DNA of 64,000 nt, from assembly GCF_041206865.1 (NCBI RefSeq), contig NZ_JBGEDP010000001.1, positions 434,001 through 498,000 on the forward strand. Direction: 5' to 3'. This DNA comes from Mycobacterium sp. HUMS_12744610. GTDB taxonomy: Bacteria; Actinomycetota; Actinomycetes; Mycobacteriales; Mycobacteriaceae. The notes beneath the pieces were generated by a model, which saw only the letters and a list, made by a program, of their open reading frames with translations, was not told where the DNA came from and did no database searches. Made by a program: the position numbers and the translations under genes. Positions within the stretch are counted from its first letter, which is position 1; every line of letters starts with the position of its first letter. Below, in pieces: positions 18,256 to 26,366 of the stretch.

Positions 18256-18801
18256 GTGCCGGCACGCCACGCGCGGCCCGTCCGCCGCCCGATCCGCGGG
18301 TTTGCCGCGGCTTTTGCCGGTTGCGCGGCCAGCACCCTGCTGGGAGCCCCGGCCGGGGCCGCGCCGGCCGAGGGCACCGACGAGCCGCCGCCGTGCTGGT
18401 CGGACCAGATTGCGGTGACGGGGACCCCGGCCGAGGGCGCCGTGGGCCACCGGGCACTGACCCTGATCTTCCCCCTGGCCGGCGGGGCGGACCCGTGCAC
18501 CCTGACCGGCTATCCCGGGGTGGACACCGGGACCGGCGGCCCGCTGGTCCATGCCGAACCCACCCTGCGCGGGTACATGGGCGGGCTGCCGCCCGGCGTC
18601 GACGTGCCGCCCGCGGTCACCCTGTCGCTGTCGAGTGGGGGCCGTGCCGTCGTGGAAAGCCTGGCCGTCGACGAGCACGGCGGCCCGTGCCCCACCTACA
18701 CCGAGTTGCTCGTCAACCCGCCCGACACCACCGAGGTGCTGATGGTGCCGGTCAGCATCTACGCCTGCCTGCTGCAGGTGCACCCCCTGACCCCCGAGTG
18801 A
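18256..18801 (+). CDS. Exported DUF4232-domain protein
   Basis: A 181-residue protein. A basic N-terminus (MPARHARPVRRPIRG) precedes a hydrophobic segment ending GAPAGAAPA, consistent with a signal peptide. The rest resembles DUF4232: an N-terminal cysteine (PPCWSDQIAVTGTP), GHRALTLIFPLAGGADPCTLTGYPGV, a later CPTYTELLVNPP and a final cysteine, giving four cysteines for two disulfides. Function is unknown. It sits between acs and dppA, which are adjacent in M. tuberculosis, so it is a lineage-specific insertion. GTG at 18256 is used; an out-of-frame GTG lies two bases upstream. Confidence 0.75.
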   Translation: MPARHARPVRRPIRGFAAAFAGCAASTLLGAPAGAAPAEGTDEPPPCWSDQIAVTGTPAEGAVGHRALTLIFPLAGGADPCTLTGYPGVDTGTGGPLVHAEPTLRGYMGGLPPGVDVPPAVTLSLSSGGRAVVESLAVDEHGGPCPTYTELLVNPPDTTEVLMVPVSIYACLLQVHPLTPE

Positions 18802-18824
18802 CGCGCGCGCCGCCGCCCTTCGCT

Positions 18825-18830
18825 TAGGGT
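18825..18830 (+). promoter_or_regulatory. -10 element for dppA
   Basis: TAGGGT fits TANNNT and ends nine bases before the dppA ATG, implying a nearly leaderless dppABCD transcript. There is no Shine-Dalgarno in the gap. Inferred from position. Confidence 0.4.
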
Positions 18831-18838
18831 CGGGTGTC

Positions 18839-20476
18839 ATGCGTCGGATGCGGGCACGGCTGGTGCTGGTCGCCGCCGTAGTGCTGGCGCTGGCGCCGCT
18901 GGGCTCGCTGGCAGGGTGTGGCGGCGGGATACTGAGCCCCGATCTGGTGGTGGTCAACGGCGGTGAGCCGCCCAACCCGCTCGTCCCGACCGGCACCAAC
19001 GACAGCAACGGCGGCAGGATCATCGACCGGCTCTTCGCCGGGCTCGTGTCCTACGACGCCAACGGGACGCCGGCCAACGAGGTAGCCGCCTCGATCGACA
19101 CCACCGACAACATCAACTACCGGATCACCCTGCAGCCGGGCTGGTCGTTCACCGACGGCTCCCCGGTGACGGCCCACTCCTTCGTCGACGCGTGGAACTA
19201 CGGGGCGCTGGGCGCCAACGCCCAACTGCAGCAAAGCTTTTTCAGCCCGATCGACGGGTTCGACGAGGTCACCGGCCGGGCGGCCGGCGAGAAGGCGGGT
19301 CCGACCACCATGTCGGGGCTGCACGTGGTCGACGACCTGGAATTCACTGTCCGTTTGAAGGCGCCGACCATCGACTTCAAACTGCGGCTGGGCCACAGCT
19401 CGTTCTATCCGCTGCCGGCCGCGGCGTTCCGGGACATGGCCGCCTTCGGCCGCCACCCCATCGGCGACGGGCCCTACCAGCTCGCCGACCGCCCGGACGG
19501 CCCCGCCTGGGAGCACAACGTCCGAATCGACCTGCAGCCCAACCCCGGCTACCACGGAAACCGCAAGCCGCACAACAAGGGCCTGCGGTTCGAGTTCTAC
19601 TCCAACCTCGACACCGCCTACGCCGATCTGCTGTCGGGCAACCTCGACGTCCTGGACACGATGCCGCCCAGCGCGCTGCCGATCTACAAGCGCGACCTGG
19701 GCGAGCGCGTCGCCGCCGGCCCGGCGGCGATCAACCAGACCCTCGACACCCCGCTGCGGCTGCCGCATTTCGGCGGCGAGGAGGGCCGGCTGCGGCGTCT
19801 GGCGTTGTCGGCCGCCATCAACCGGCCGCAGATCTGCCGGCAGATATTCGCCGGAACACGCAGCCCGGCAAGGGATTTCACTGCGCAGTCGCTACCCGGC
19901 TTCGACCCCAACCTGCCCGGCAACGACGCGCTGGACTTTGACCCCGACCGGGCTCGCAAGCTGTGGTCGCAAGCCGACCGGATCTCGGCGTGGAGCGGCC
20001 GCTACGTGATCGCCTACAACGCCGACGCCGGCCACCGCGAGTGGGTGGACGCCGTAGCCAACAGCATCAAGAACGTGCTGGGCATCGACGCCGTCGGGGC
20101 CCCGCAGCCGACGTTCGCCGGGTTCCGCACCCAGATCACCAACCACACCATCGGCAGCGCCTTCCGCGCCGGCTGGCAGGGCGACTACCCGTCGATGATC
20201 GAGTTCCTCGCCCCGCTGTTCGCCACCGGCGCCGGCTCCAACGACGTCGGCTACTCCGACGCGAAGTTCGACTCGGCGCTGACGACCGCCGAAGCGGCGC
20301 ACGACCTGCGGCAGGCCGACGCGCTGGCCAACGACGCGCAGCGAATCCTCCTGCGCGACATGCCCGTCGTCCCGCTGTGGGACTACATCGGGGTGGTGGG
20401 ATGGTCGTCGCGGGTCAGCGGAGTCGCGGTCACCTGGAACGGCCTGCCCGACTACGAGCGCATCGTCAAGGCTTGA
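18839..20476 (+). CDS. dppA: DppA dipeptide/haem-binding lipoprotein
   Basis: Substrate-binding lipoprotein (SBP_bac_5 family) of 545 residues for an ABC importer. The signal peptide ends in the lipobox LAGC, with Cys27 as the lipidated residue. Family blocks are visible: GGEPPNPLVPTGTNDS, the FTDGSPVTAHSFVDAW motif and GDGPYQLADRP. In M. tuberculosis Dpp imports peptides and contributes to haem-iron uptake. Five bases separate it from dppB, making a tight dppABCD operon. Confidence 0.95.
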   Translation: MRRMRARLVLVAAVVLALAPLGSLAGCGGGILSPDLVVVNGGEPPNPLVPTGTNDSNGGRIIDRLFAGLVSYDANGTPANEVAASIDTTDNINYRITLQPGWSFTDGSPVTAHSFVDAWNYGALGANAQLQQSFFSPIDGFDEVTGRAAGEKAGPTTMSGLHVVDDLEFTVRLKAPTIDFKLRLGHSSFYPLPAAAFRDMAAFGRHPIGDGPYQLADRPDGPAWEHNVRIDLQPNPGYHGNRKPHNKGLRFEFYSNLDTAYADLLSGNLDVLDTMPPSALPIYKRDLGERVAAGPAAINQTLDTPLRLPHFGGEEGRLRRLALSAAINRPQICRQIFAGTRSPARDFTAQSLPGFDPNLPGNDALDFDPDRARKLWSQADRISAWSGRYVIAYNADAGHREWVDAVANSIKNVLGIDAVGAPQPTFAGFRTQITNHTIGSAFRAGWQGDYPSMIEFLAPLFATGAGSNDVGYSDAKFDSALTTAEAAHDLRQADALANDAQRILLRDMPVVPLWDYIGVVGWSSRVSGVAVTWNGLPDYERIVKA

Positions 20477-20480
20477 TGCG

Positions 20481-21407
20481 ATGGGCTGGTACGTCGTGCG
20501 CCGGATCGCCGCCATGGTGCCCGTCTTCCTCGGGGCCACGCTGCTGATCTACGGCATGGTGTTCCTGCTGCCCGGAGACCCGGTGGCTGCGATCGCCGGG
20601 GACCGGCCGCTGACACCGGAAGTGGCCGCGCAACTGCGGGCCCGCTACCACCTCGACGACCCGTTCCTGCTGCAGTACCTGCGCTACCTGGGCGGCGTGC
20701 TGCACGGCGACCTGGGCCGCTCCTACTCCGGCCTGCCGGTGAGCGACGTTCTGGCGCATGCCTTTCCGGTCACGTTGCGGCTGGCGCTGATCGCGCTTTC
20801 CGTCGAGGCCGTGCTGGGTGTCGGCCTGGGGGTGGCCGCCGGGCTGCGCCGGGGCGGGGTCTTCGATGCCACCGTGCTGGTCACCGGGCTGATCCTGATC
20901 GCGATCCCGATCTTCGTGCTGGGCTTCCTGGCCCAGTTCGTGTTCGGCATCTGGCTGGGGGTCGCACCGGTCACGGTGGGCGAGCGGTCGACGTTCGCGC
21001 GCCTGCTGCTGCCCGGGATCGTCCTGGGATCGGTGTCGTTCGCCTACGTGCTGCGCCTGACCCGGTCCGCGGTCGCGGCCAACGCCCACACCGACTACGT
21101 CCGCACCGCCACCGCCAAGGGGCTGTCGCGGCCCCGCGTCGTGGCGGTGCACATCCTGCGCAACTCGCTGATTCCGGTGGTGACGTTCCTGGGTGCGGAC
21201 CTGGGGGCCCTGATGGGCGGGGCGATGGTGACCGAGGGCATCTTCAACATCCACGGCGTCGGCGGCGTGCTGTACCAGGCGGTCACCCGGCAGGAGGCGC
21301 CGACGGTGGTGTCGATCGTGACGGTGCTGGTGTTGGTCTACCTGGTCACGAACCTGGCGGTGGATCTGCTGTATGCCGCCCTGGACCCGCGGATCCGCTA
21401 TGGGTGA
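20481..21407 (+). CDS. dppB: DppB ABC transporter permease
   Basis: Inner-membrane permease of 308 residues with about six helices. It begins MGWYVVRRIAAMVPVFLGATLLIYGMV, the standard start of DppB/OppB proteins. The EAA-type loop is DYVRTATAKGLSRPRVV, followed by the typical NSLIPVVTFLGADLGALMGG. It is the second gene of the operon, and its end overlaps dppC. Confidence 0.95.
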   Translation: MGWYVVRRIAAMVPVFLGATLLIYGMVFLLPGDPVAAIAGDRPLTPEVAAQLRARYHLDDPFLLQYLRYLGGVLHGDLGRSYSGLPVSDVLAHAFPVTLRLALIALSVEAVLGVGLGVAAGLRRGGVFDATVLVTGLILIAIPIFVLGFLAQFVFGIWLGVAPVTVGERSTFARLLLPGIVLGSVSFAYVLRLTRSAVAANAHTDYVRTATAKGLSRPRVVAVHILRNSLIPVVTFLGADLGALMGGAMVTEGIFNIHGVGGVLYQAVTRQEAPTVVSIVTVLVLVYLVTNLAVDLLYAALDPRIRYG

Positions 21408-22260
21408 GGGGGGCTTCTGGCGCGACACGTGGGCCGGGTTGCGCCGGCGTCCCAAGTTCGTCGTCGCCGCCGCGCTGATCCTGTTGATCCTGGCCGTCGC
21501 CGCGTTCCCGGGTCTGTTCACCGGAGCCGACCCGACCTACGCCGACCCCGCCCAGAGCCTGCTGCCCCCCTCGTCGGCCCACTGGTTTGGCACCGACCTG
21601 CAGGGCCACGACATCTACGCGCGCACCGTCTACGGGGCGCGGGCCTCGGTGACCGTGGGGCTCGGCGCCACCCTGGCGGTGTTCGTCGTCGGCGGCGCAC
21701 TGGGCGCGCTGGCCGGGTTCTACGGCGGCTGGCTGGACGCGGTGGTCTCCCGCGTCGCCGACGTGTTCTTCGGGCTGCCGCTGCTGCTGGCCGCCATCGT
21801 GCTGATGCAGGTCCTGCGCCAGCGCACGGTGTGGACGGTGATCGCGATCCTGGCCCTGTTCGGCTGGCCGCAGGTCGCCCGGATCGCCCGCAGTGCGGTG
21901 CTGGAGGTCCGGGCCGCCGACTATGTCCTTGCCGCCAGGGCGTTGGGGATGAGCAACTTTCAGACACTGCTGCGGCACGCGCTGCCGAACGCCCTGGGGC
22001 CGGTGGTCGCGGTGGCCACGATCGCCCTGGGTCTGTTCATCGTCACCGAGGCCACGCTGTCCTACCTCGGGATCGGGCTGCCGGCGTCGGTGGTCTCCTG
22101 GGGCGGCGACATCAACGTCGCGCAGACCCGCCTGCGCTCGGGCTCGCCCATCTTGTTCTACCCGGCCGGCGCCCTGGCGGTCACGGTGCTGGCCTTCATG
22201 ATGATGGGCGACGCGCTGCGCGACGCGCTGGATCCGGCGTCGCGGGCGGTGCGGCCGTGA
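21400..22260 (+). CDS. dppC: DppC ABC transporter permease
   Basis: Second permease, 286 residues from ATG 21400. A cytoplasmic N-terminus (RDTWAGLRRRPKF) precedes the first helix. A DppC-type GTDLQGHDIYARTVYGARAS block and the EAA loop DYVLAARALGMSNFQTLLRH are present. The start lies inside the end of dppB (eight-base overlap), and the stop overlaps the dppD GTG (GTGA), so the genes are translationally coupled. A longer frame upstream would lie inside dppB and is unlikely. Confidence 0.94.
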   Translation: MGEGGFWRDTWAGLRRRPKFVVAAALILLILAVAAFPGLFTGADPTYADPAQSLLPPSSAHWFGTDLQGHDIYARTVYGARASVTVGLGATLAVFVVGGALGALAGFYGGWLDAVVSRVADVFFGLPLLLAAIVLMQVLRQRTVWTVIAILALFGWPQVARIARSAVLEVRAADYVLAARALGMSNFQTLLRHALPNALGPVVAVATIALGLFIVTEATLSYLGIGLPASVVSWGGDINVAQTRLRSGSPILFYPAGALAVTVLAFMMMGDALRDALDPASRAVRP

Positions 22261-23867
22261 CCGCTCCACCGGCGCCGCTGCTGTCGGTGCAGGGCCTGGA
22301 GGTCAGGTTCGGTGAGCAGCCGGTGGTAAGCGGGCTGGACCTGAGCGTGCTGCCTGGGCAGGCCGTCGCCGTCGTCGGCGAATCCGGCTCGGGGAAGTCC
22401 ACGACGGCCGCCGCCATCCTCGGGCTGCTGCCCCCGGGCGGGCGAATCACAGCCGGGCGCATCGTTTTCGACGGGCGTGACATCGCCTCAGCCGGCCCCC
22501 GGCTGCTGCGGTCGATCCGGGGCCGCTCGATCGGCTACGTGCCCCAGGATCCGGCGACCAACCTCAACCCCGTGTGGAGCGTCGGATTCCAGATCCGGGA
22601 AGCGTTGCGGGCCAACGCCGGTGGCCGCACGGCGCGACGGCGTGCAGTGGAGTTGCTCGGCGAGGCGGGGATGCCGGATCCCGAGCGGCAGGCCGGCAAG
22701 TATCCGCACCAGCTCTCCGGTGGCATGCGCCAGCGGGCGCTGATCGCGATCGGGCTGGCCGGGCGGCCCCGCCTGCTGATCGCCGACGAGCCGACGTCCG
22801 CGCTGGACGTCACCGTCCAGCGGCAGGTGCTCGACCACCTGCAGCGGCTCACCGAGCAACTGGGCACCGCCCTGCTGCTGATCACCCACGACCTGGCGCT
22901 GGCCGCCGAACGCGCCGAGTCGGTGGTCGTCGTGCACCGTGGTGCGGTCGTGGAATCCGGTGCCGCAGCGGCGATCCTGAAAAATCCGCAACACGAGTAC
23001 ACCCGGCGGCTGGTCGCCGCGGCGCCGTCGCTGACGGTTCGCAGCCCGCGCCGGAAGGCGGCCGGCATGGCCACGGGCGACATCCTCGTCGCGTCGGGGC
23101 TGAGCAAGGTCTACCGCGAGTCGCGGGGGGCGCCGTGGCGGCGCACCGAGTTCCGGGCCGTCGACGCCGTGTCGTTCCGGCTGCGCCGGGCGGGCACGCT
23201 CGCGATCGCCGGAGAATCCGGATCCGGCAAGTCGACCCTGGCGCGCATGGTGCTCGGGCTGCTGGAACCGAGCGCGGGCACGGTGGTGTTCGACGGCACC
23301 CGCATCGACGGCAGCCTGGGCCGGGACGCCGAGCTCGCGTTTCGCCGGCGGGTGCAGCCGGTCTTCCAAAACCCTTACGCCAGCCTGGATCCCAGGTACA
23401 CGGTGTTCCGCGCCATCGAGGAACCCCTGCGGATCCACCGCATCGGAGACCGCGAGGAGCGGGCGCGGGCCGTGCGCGAACTCCTCGACCAGGTGGCGCT
23501 GCCGTCGTCGGTGCTGGGCCGGCTGCCCCGTGAGCTGTCGGGTGGTCAACGCCAGCGGGTCGCGATCGCCCGGGCCCTGGCCCTTCGGCCCGACGTGCTG
23601 GTCTGCGACGAGGCGGTCTCGGCGCTCGACGTCGTGGTGCAGGCGCAGATCCTGGACCTGCTCGCCGGCCTGCAGGCCGAGCTCGGGCTGGCCTACCTGT
23701 TCATCAGCCATGACCTGGCGGTGATCCGGCAGATCGCCGACGAGGTCCTGGTCATGCGGGCCGGACGGGCGGTGGAGTACGCGCCCACCGGCGAGTTGTT
23801 CGACCGGCCCGGCCACGAGTACACCCGGCAGTTGCTGGAGGCCATTCCCGGCCCCCGACTAGGTTGA
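22257..23867 (+). CDS. dppD: DppD, fused double ABC ATPase
   Basis: A 536-residue protein with two complete ATP-binding cassettes joined head to tail, replacing the separate DppD and DppF of other bacteria. First domain: Walker A GESGSGKSTT near residue 41, signature LSGGMRQRAL, Walker B LLIADEP. Second domain: GESGSGKSTL near 320, LSGGQRQRVA and VLVCDEAVSALD. In the second Walker B the usual Asp-Glu-Pro is Asp-Glu-Ala. It energises the dppABC importer. Confidence 0.94.
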   Translation: MTAPPAPLLSVQGLEVRFGEQPVVSGLDLSVLPGQAVAVVGESGSGKSTTAAAILGLLPPGGRITAGRIVFDGRDIASAGPRLLRSIRGRSIGYVPQDPATNLNPVWSVGFQIREALRANAGGRTARRRAVELLGEAGMPDPERQAGKYPHQLSGGMRQRALIAIGLAGRPRLLIADEPTSALDVTVQRQVLDHLQRLTEQLGTALLLITHDLALAAERAESVVVVHRGAVVESGAAAAILKNPQHEYTRRLVAAAPSLTVRSPRRKAAGMATGDILVASGLSKVYRESRGAPWRRTEFRAVDAVSFRLRRAGTLAIAGESGSGKSTLARMVLGLLEPSAGTVVFDGTRIDGSLGRDAELAFRRRVQPVFQNPYASLDPRYTVFRAIEEPLRIHRIGDREERARAVRELLDQVALPSSVLGRLPRELSGGQRQRVAIARALALRPDVLVCDEAVSALDVVVQAQILDLLAGLQAELGLAYLFISHDLAVIRQIADEVLVMRAGRAVEYAPTGELFDRPGHEYTRQLLEAIPGPRLG

Positions 23868-23873
23868 GAACCC

Positions 23874-24632
23874 GTGACCGATGACCCGCTGGCTCCGTTG
23901 ATGGGGCTGCCCGGCGTGGCCGAGGCCGCCGACCATGCCCGCGACGCGCTGAGCCGGGCGCACCGGCACCGGGCCAACCTGCGGGGCTGGCCGGTCACCG
24001 CGGCCGAGGCGGCGCTGCGGGCGGCGCGCGCCTCGTCGGTGCTCGACGGCGGACCCGGGCGGGTCGACGATCCGGGCGAGACCGCCCAGGTCAGCGACCC
24101 CGTGCTGGCCGGGGCTTTGCGGGTGGCGCAGGCGCTGGAGGGCGGCGAGGGCCCGGTGGTCGGGGTGTGGCGGCGGGCGCCGCTGCAGGCGCTCGCCCGG
24201 CTGCACGTGCTGGCGGCCACCGACCAGGTCGACGAGGAGCGGCTGGGCCGGCCGCGGGCCGGCGCCGAGGTTGGGCCGCGACTCGAGCTGCTGGCGGGCC
24301 TGGTCGCCGGTCGCACTCGGGCGCCGGCCCCGGTGATCGCCGCGGTGGCGCACGGAGAGCTGCTGGCGCTCCGGCCTTTCGGCAGCGCGGACGGCGTGGT
24401 GGCCCGCGCGGTGTCGCGGCTGGTGACGATCGCCGGCGGGCTGGACCCGCACGGGCTGGGGGTGCCGGAGGTCGCGTGGATGCGCCGGCCGGCGGATTAC
24501 CGGGACGCGGCCGAGGGGTTCGCCGAGGGCTCCCCCGAGGGGGTTCGGGCCTGGCTGCTGATGTGTTGCCGGGCGCTGCAAGCCGGCGCGCAGGACGCGG
24601 TGGCGATCGCCGACGCGCTCTCGGGCCGCTAG
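23874..24632 (+). CDS. Fic-like protein with degenerate active site (Rv3662c-like)
   Basis: A 252-residue, mostly helical protein. Around residues 160-185 it reads AHGELLALRPFGSADGVVAR, which aligns by eye with the Fic core (HPFxxGNGR). The catalytic His is replaced by Arg, and the GNGR phosphate loop by SADGVVAR. It may be a Fic-fold protein without AMP-transferase activity. GTG at 23874 starts six bases after dppD, so it is probably the last gene of the dpp operon. The assignment rests on motif likeness only. Confidence 0.7.
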   Translation: MTDDPLAPLMGLPGVAEAADHARDALSRAHRHRANLRGWPVTAAEAALRAARASSVLDGGPGRVDDPGETAQVSDPVLAGALRVAQALEGGEGPVVGVWRRAPLQALARLHVLAATDQVDEERLGRPRAGAEVGPRLELLAGLVAGRTRAPAPVIAAVAHGELLALRPFGSADGVVARAVSRLVTIAGGLDPHGLGVPEVAWMRRPADYRDAAEGFAEGSPEGVRAWLLMCCRALQAGAQDAVAIADALSGR

Positions 24633-24639
24633 CGGATCG

Positions 24640-24869
24640 GTAGCCAGCGGCTCCCGGGAACGTGTCCGGTGAATCGTCGGGAAATACGAAGCGGGCGACG
24701 TTCCGACAATTGTCGGCCCGCCGCCCGCCAGCACGGAACCCGGTTACCAGGCGTGCATTTCTGGGCTGCGTGGGTTGGCCTCGGCGATCTTGCGACGCCC
24801 CACGGCTGCAGTCCCACCCAAAGGACCGCGATACCTTGAAGATTCGCAATTACGCAGGCCCGCAACACT
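24640..24869 (-). ncRNA. Probable Ms1/MTS2823 RNA, ends approximate
   Basis: In M. tuberculosis the abundant RNA MTS2823 (Ms1 in M. smegmatis, which binds core RNA polymerase) lies in the gap between Rv3661 and Rv3662c and reads in the Rv3661 direction. The same gap here is 448 bases without a credible gene. On the minus strand a GATAAT -10-like hexamer (24881-24876) would start RNA near 24869. Downstream is a strong nested hairpin in which GCGGGCG pairs with CGCCCGC around an inner palindrome, CCGACAATTGTCGG (about 24697-24731). Identity is inferred from synteny; the ends are guesses, and the known RNA is about 300 nt. Confidence 0.55.
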
Positions 24870-25080
24870 TCTGCCATTATCGCGGCTATGACTCCGCGTG
24901 GGTGCCGAGAACCGTGCTGGGCGCCCGGGTCGGGAGATCGAACCTTCTCTTCCGGTTCGAGCTAGGCCTTGCCGGGCTTCCGTGGTTTCCTTTGTACTAC
25001 TAGACCCTGGGCGCGGCAAGGCCCGAATCCGCAGAGAATGCGAATGCGCCCGGCGAGTTCGGGTCGCCGGTTTGCTGGGT

Positions 25081-25938
25081 TCAGACTCCCAGGCGGCGCA
25101 GCAGCGAGTAGGTGACGGCTCCGGCCGCCAGCGCGCTGATGCCCACCGCGGCGGTGGTGGCGATCGCGGCGCCCGACGGGGCGGGGATCCGGTCGCGCAG
25201 CGACACAGGCCGGGAGAAGACCAGCACCGGCCAGCCTCGCTCGATGGCTTCCTTGCGCAGGCTGCGGTCGGGATTGACCACGCTGGGGTTCCCGACGGCC
25301 TCCAGCATGGGCAGGTCGGTGATGGAGTCCGAGTAGGCGTAGCAGTGTTCCAGCGGGTAACCCTCGCGGGCGGCCAATTCCTTGATCGCCTGCACCTTGC
25401 CCTCGCCGTAGCAGTAGAACGCGATCTCGCCGGTGTACTTGCCGCCCTCGACGACCATGCGGGTCGCCATCGCGTGGGTGGCGCCCAGCGCCCGCGCGAT
25501 CGGCGCGACGATCTCCTCTCCGGACGCCGAAACCAGCACGACATCACGGCCACACAACTTGTGCGCCGCGATCAGGTCCGCCGCTTCGGCGAATACCAGT
25601 GGCGTCACGATGTCGTGCAGCGTTTCGTTGACGATCGCCTTGACCTGTTCGACGTCCCAGCCGCTGCACATGTTCGTCATGTGGGCGCGCATCCGGTCCA
25701 TCTGATCGTGATCGGCACCGGAGAGCAGGAAGATGAACTGGGCGTAACTGGATTTGAGCACCGCGCGGCGGTTGAGCAGGCCCTGGTCGAAGAAGGGTTT
25801 GCTGAATGCCAGCGTGCTGGATTTGGCGATGATCGTCTTGTCCAGGTCGAAGAAGGCGGCGGTGCGGGCCTGCGGAAACCCGCCCGCGGGAGCTTCCGGT
25901 GGTGCCTGCTGTTGTGCGGCCGGGTCGGAGACGGTCAC
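25081..25938 (-). CDS. HAD-IB family phosphatase (Rv3661/SerB-like)
   Basis: A 285-residue haloacid-dehalogenase hydrolase. Motif I FFDLDKTII carries the nucleophile Asp and the acid Asp. Motif II is VLVSASGEE, and motif III/IV lies in YSDSITDLPMLEAVG. A C-terminal hydrophobic stretch (AAIATTAAVGISALAAGAVTY) may anchor it to the membrane. Related proteins act on phosphoserine or lipid phosphates, and the substrate here is unknown. It starts with GTG at 25938. It is flanked by two regulatory-RNA loci. Confidence 0.9.
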   Translation of the reverse strand: MTVSDPAAQQQAPPEAPAGGFPQARTAAFFDLDKTIIAKSSTLAFSKPFFDQGLLNRRAVLKSSYAQFIFLLSGADHDQMDRMRAHMTNMCSGWDVEQVKAIVNETLHDIVTPLVFAEAADLIAAHKLCGRDVVLVSASGEEIVAPIARALGATHAMATRMVVEGGKYTGEIAFYCYGEGKVQAIKELAAREGYPLEHCYAYSDSITDLPMLEAVGNPSVVNPDRSLRKEAIERGWPVLVFSRPVSLRDRIPAPSGAAIATTAAVGISALAAGAVTYSLLRRLGV

Positions 25939-26067
25939 CGACCCAGCATAGGTCGGTCATCGGGCGGTGCCGTGGTGTTGCACCAAAAACGCTAGCCGGA
26001 GAGACCGCCGTACATGGATGAGCAGCGTCTTTTCGCCTCAACGTCTGATTCGGCTGGAACTACCACT

Positions 26068-26097
26068 TGCGTTAGTCCGCACTGTCATGTGTATAGT
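26068..26097 (+). promoter_or_regulatory. Sigma-A promoter of the 6C RNA
   Basis: TTGCGT at 26068-26073 and TATAGT at 26092-26097, 18 bases apart, form a good housekeeping promoter that ends about six bases before the conserved 5' end of the 6C RNA. Confidence 0.75.
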
Positions 26098-26102
26098 AAG
26101 CA

Positions 26103-26199
26103 TTACTCGGCCTGAGCCGAGGGTGTATCAGCCCGACCCCCCGGGGCTGATACACGACGACCCTCGCCTCCTCCCCCCCTGGCGGGGGTCGTCCCTTTT
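26103..26199 (+). ncRNA. 6C small RNA (B11)
   Basis: About 97 nt between the HAD gene and ssd, the same place as M. tuberculosis B11. Three hairpins are visible. CTCGGC pairs with GCCGAG (26106-26121). GTGTATCAGCCC pairs perfectly with GGGCTGATACAC (26123-26155), exposing six C residues in its loop (26137-26142). GACGACCC pairs with GGGTCGTC (26156-26193), exposing a second C-run (26173-26179). A TTTT at 26196-26199 completes an intrinsic terminator. The C-rich loops are known to pair with G-rich ribosome-binding sites of target mRNAs. Confidence 0.92.
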
Positions 26200-26366
26200 C
26201 TGGGGTAAAAAATCTCCTTGCCGGGCGGCCTGCCCGATTCGTCCGTTCGTTGCGGGAAGCACGTGATCCGCTGCGGTGCGCACGCGTTTGTGCACAGTTG
26301 CGTCTCTATCAACAGATTCGGCTTTGGGACTGGCGTCCCATGATCGCCGCGCCGCAGGGTGGACGG

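Noticed and set aside
24938..24960. Hairpin TCGAACC/GGTTCGA resembling a tRNA T-arm
   Set aside because: No acceptor, D or anticodon arms can be drawn around it.
24662..25003. 113-residue plus-strand frame in the HAD/Fic-like gap
   Set aside because: No Shine-Dalgarno, no family features, and the region is better explained as an RNA locus on the other strand.
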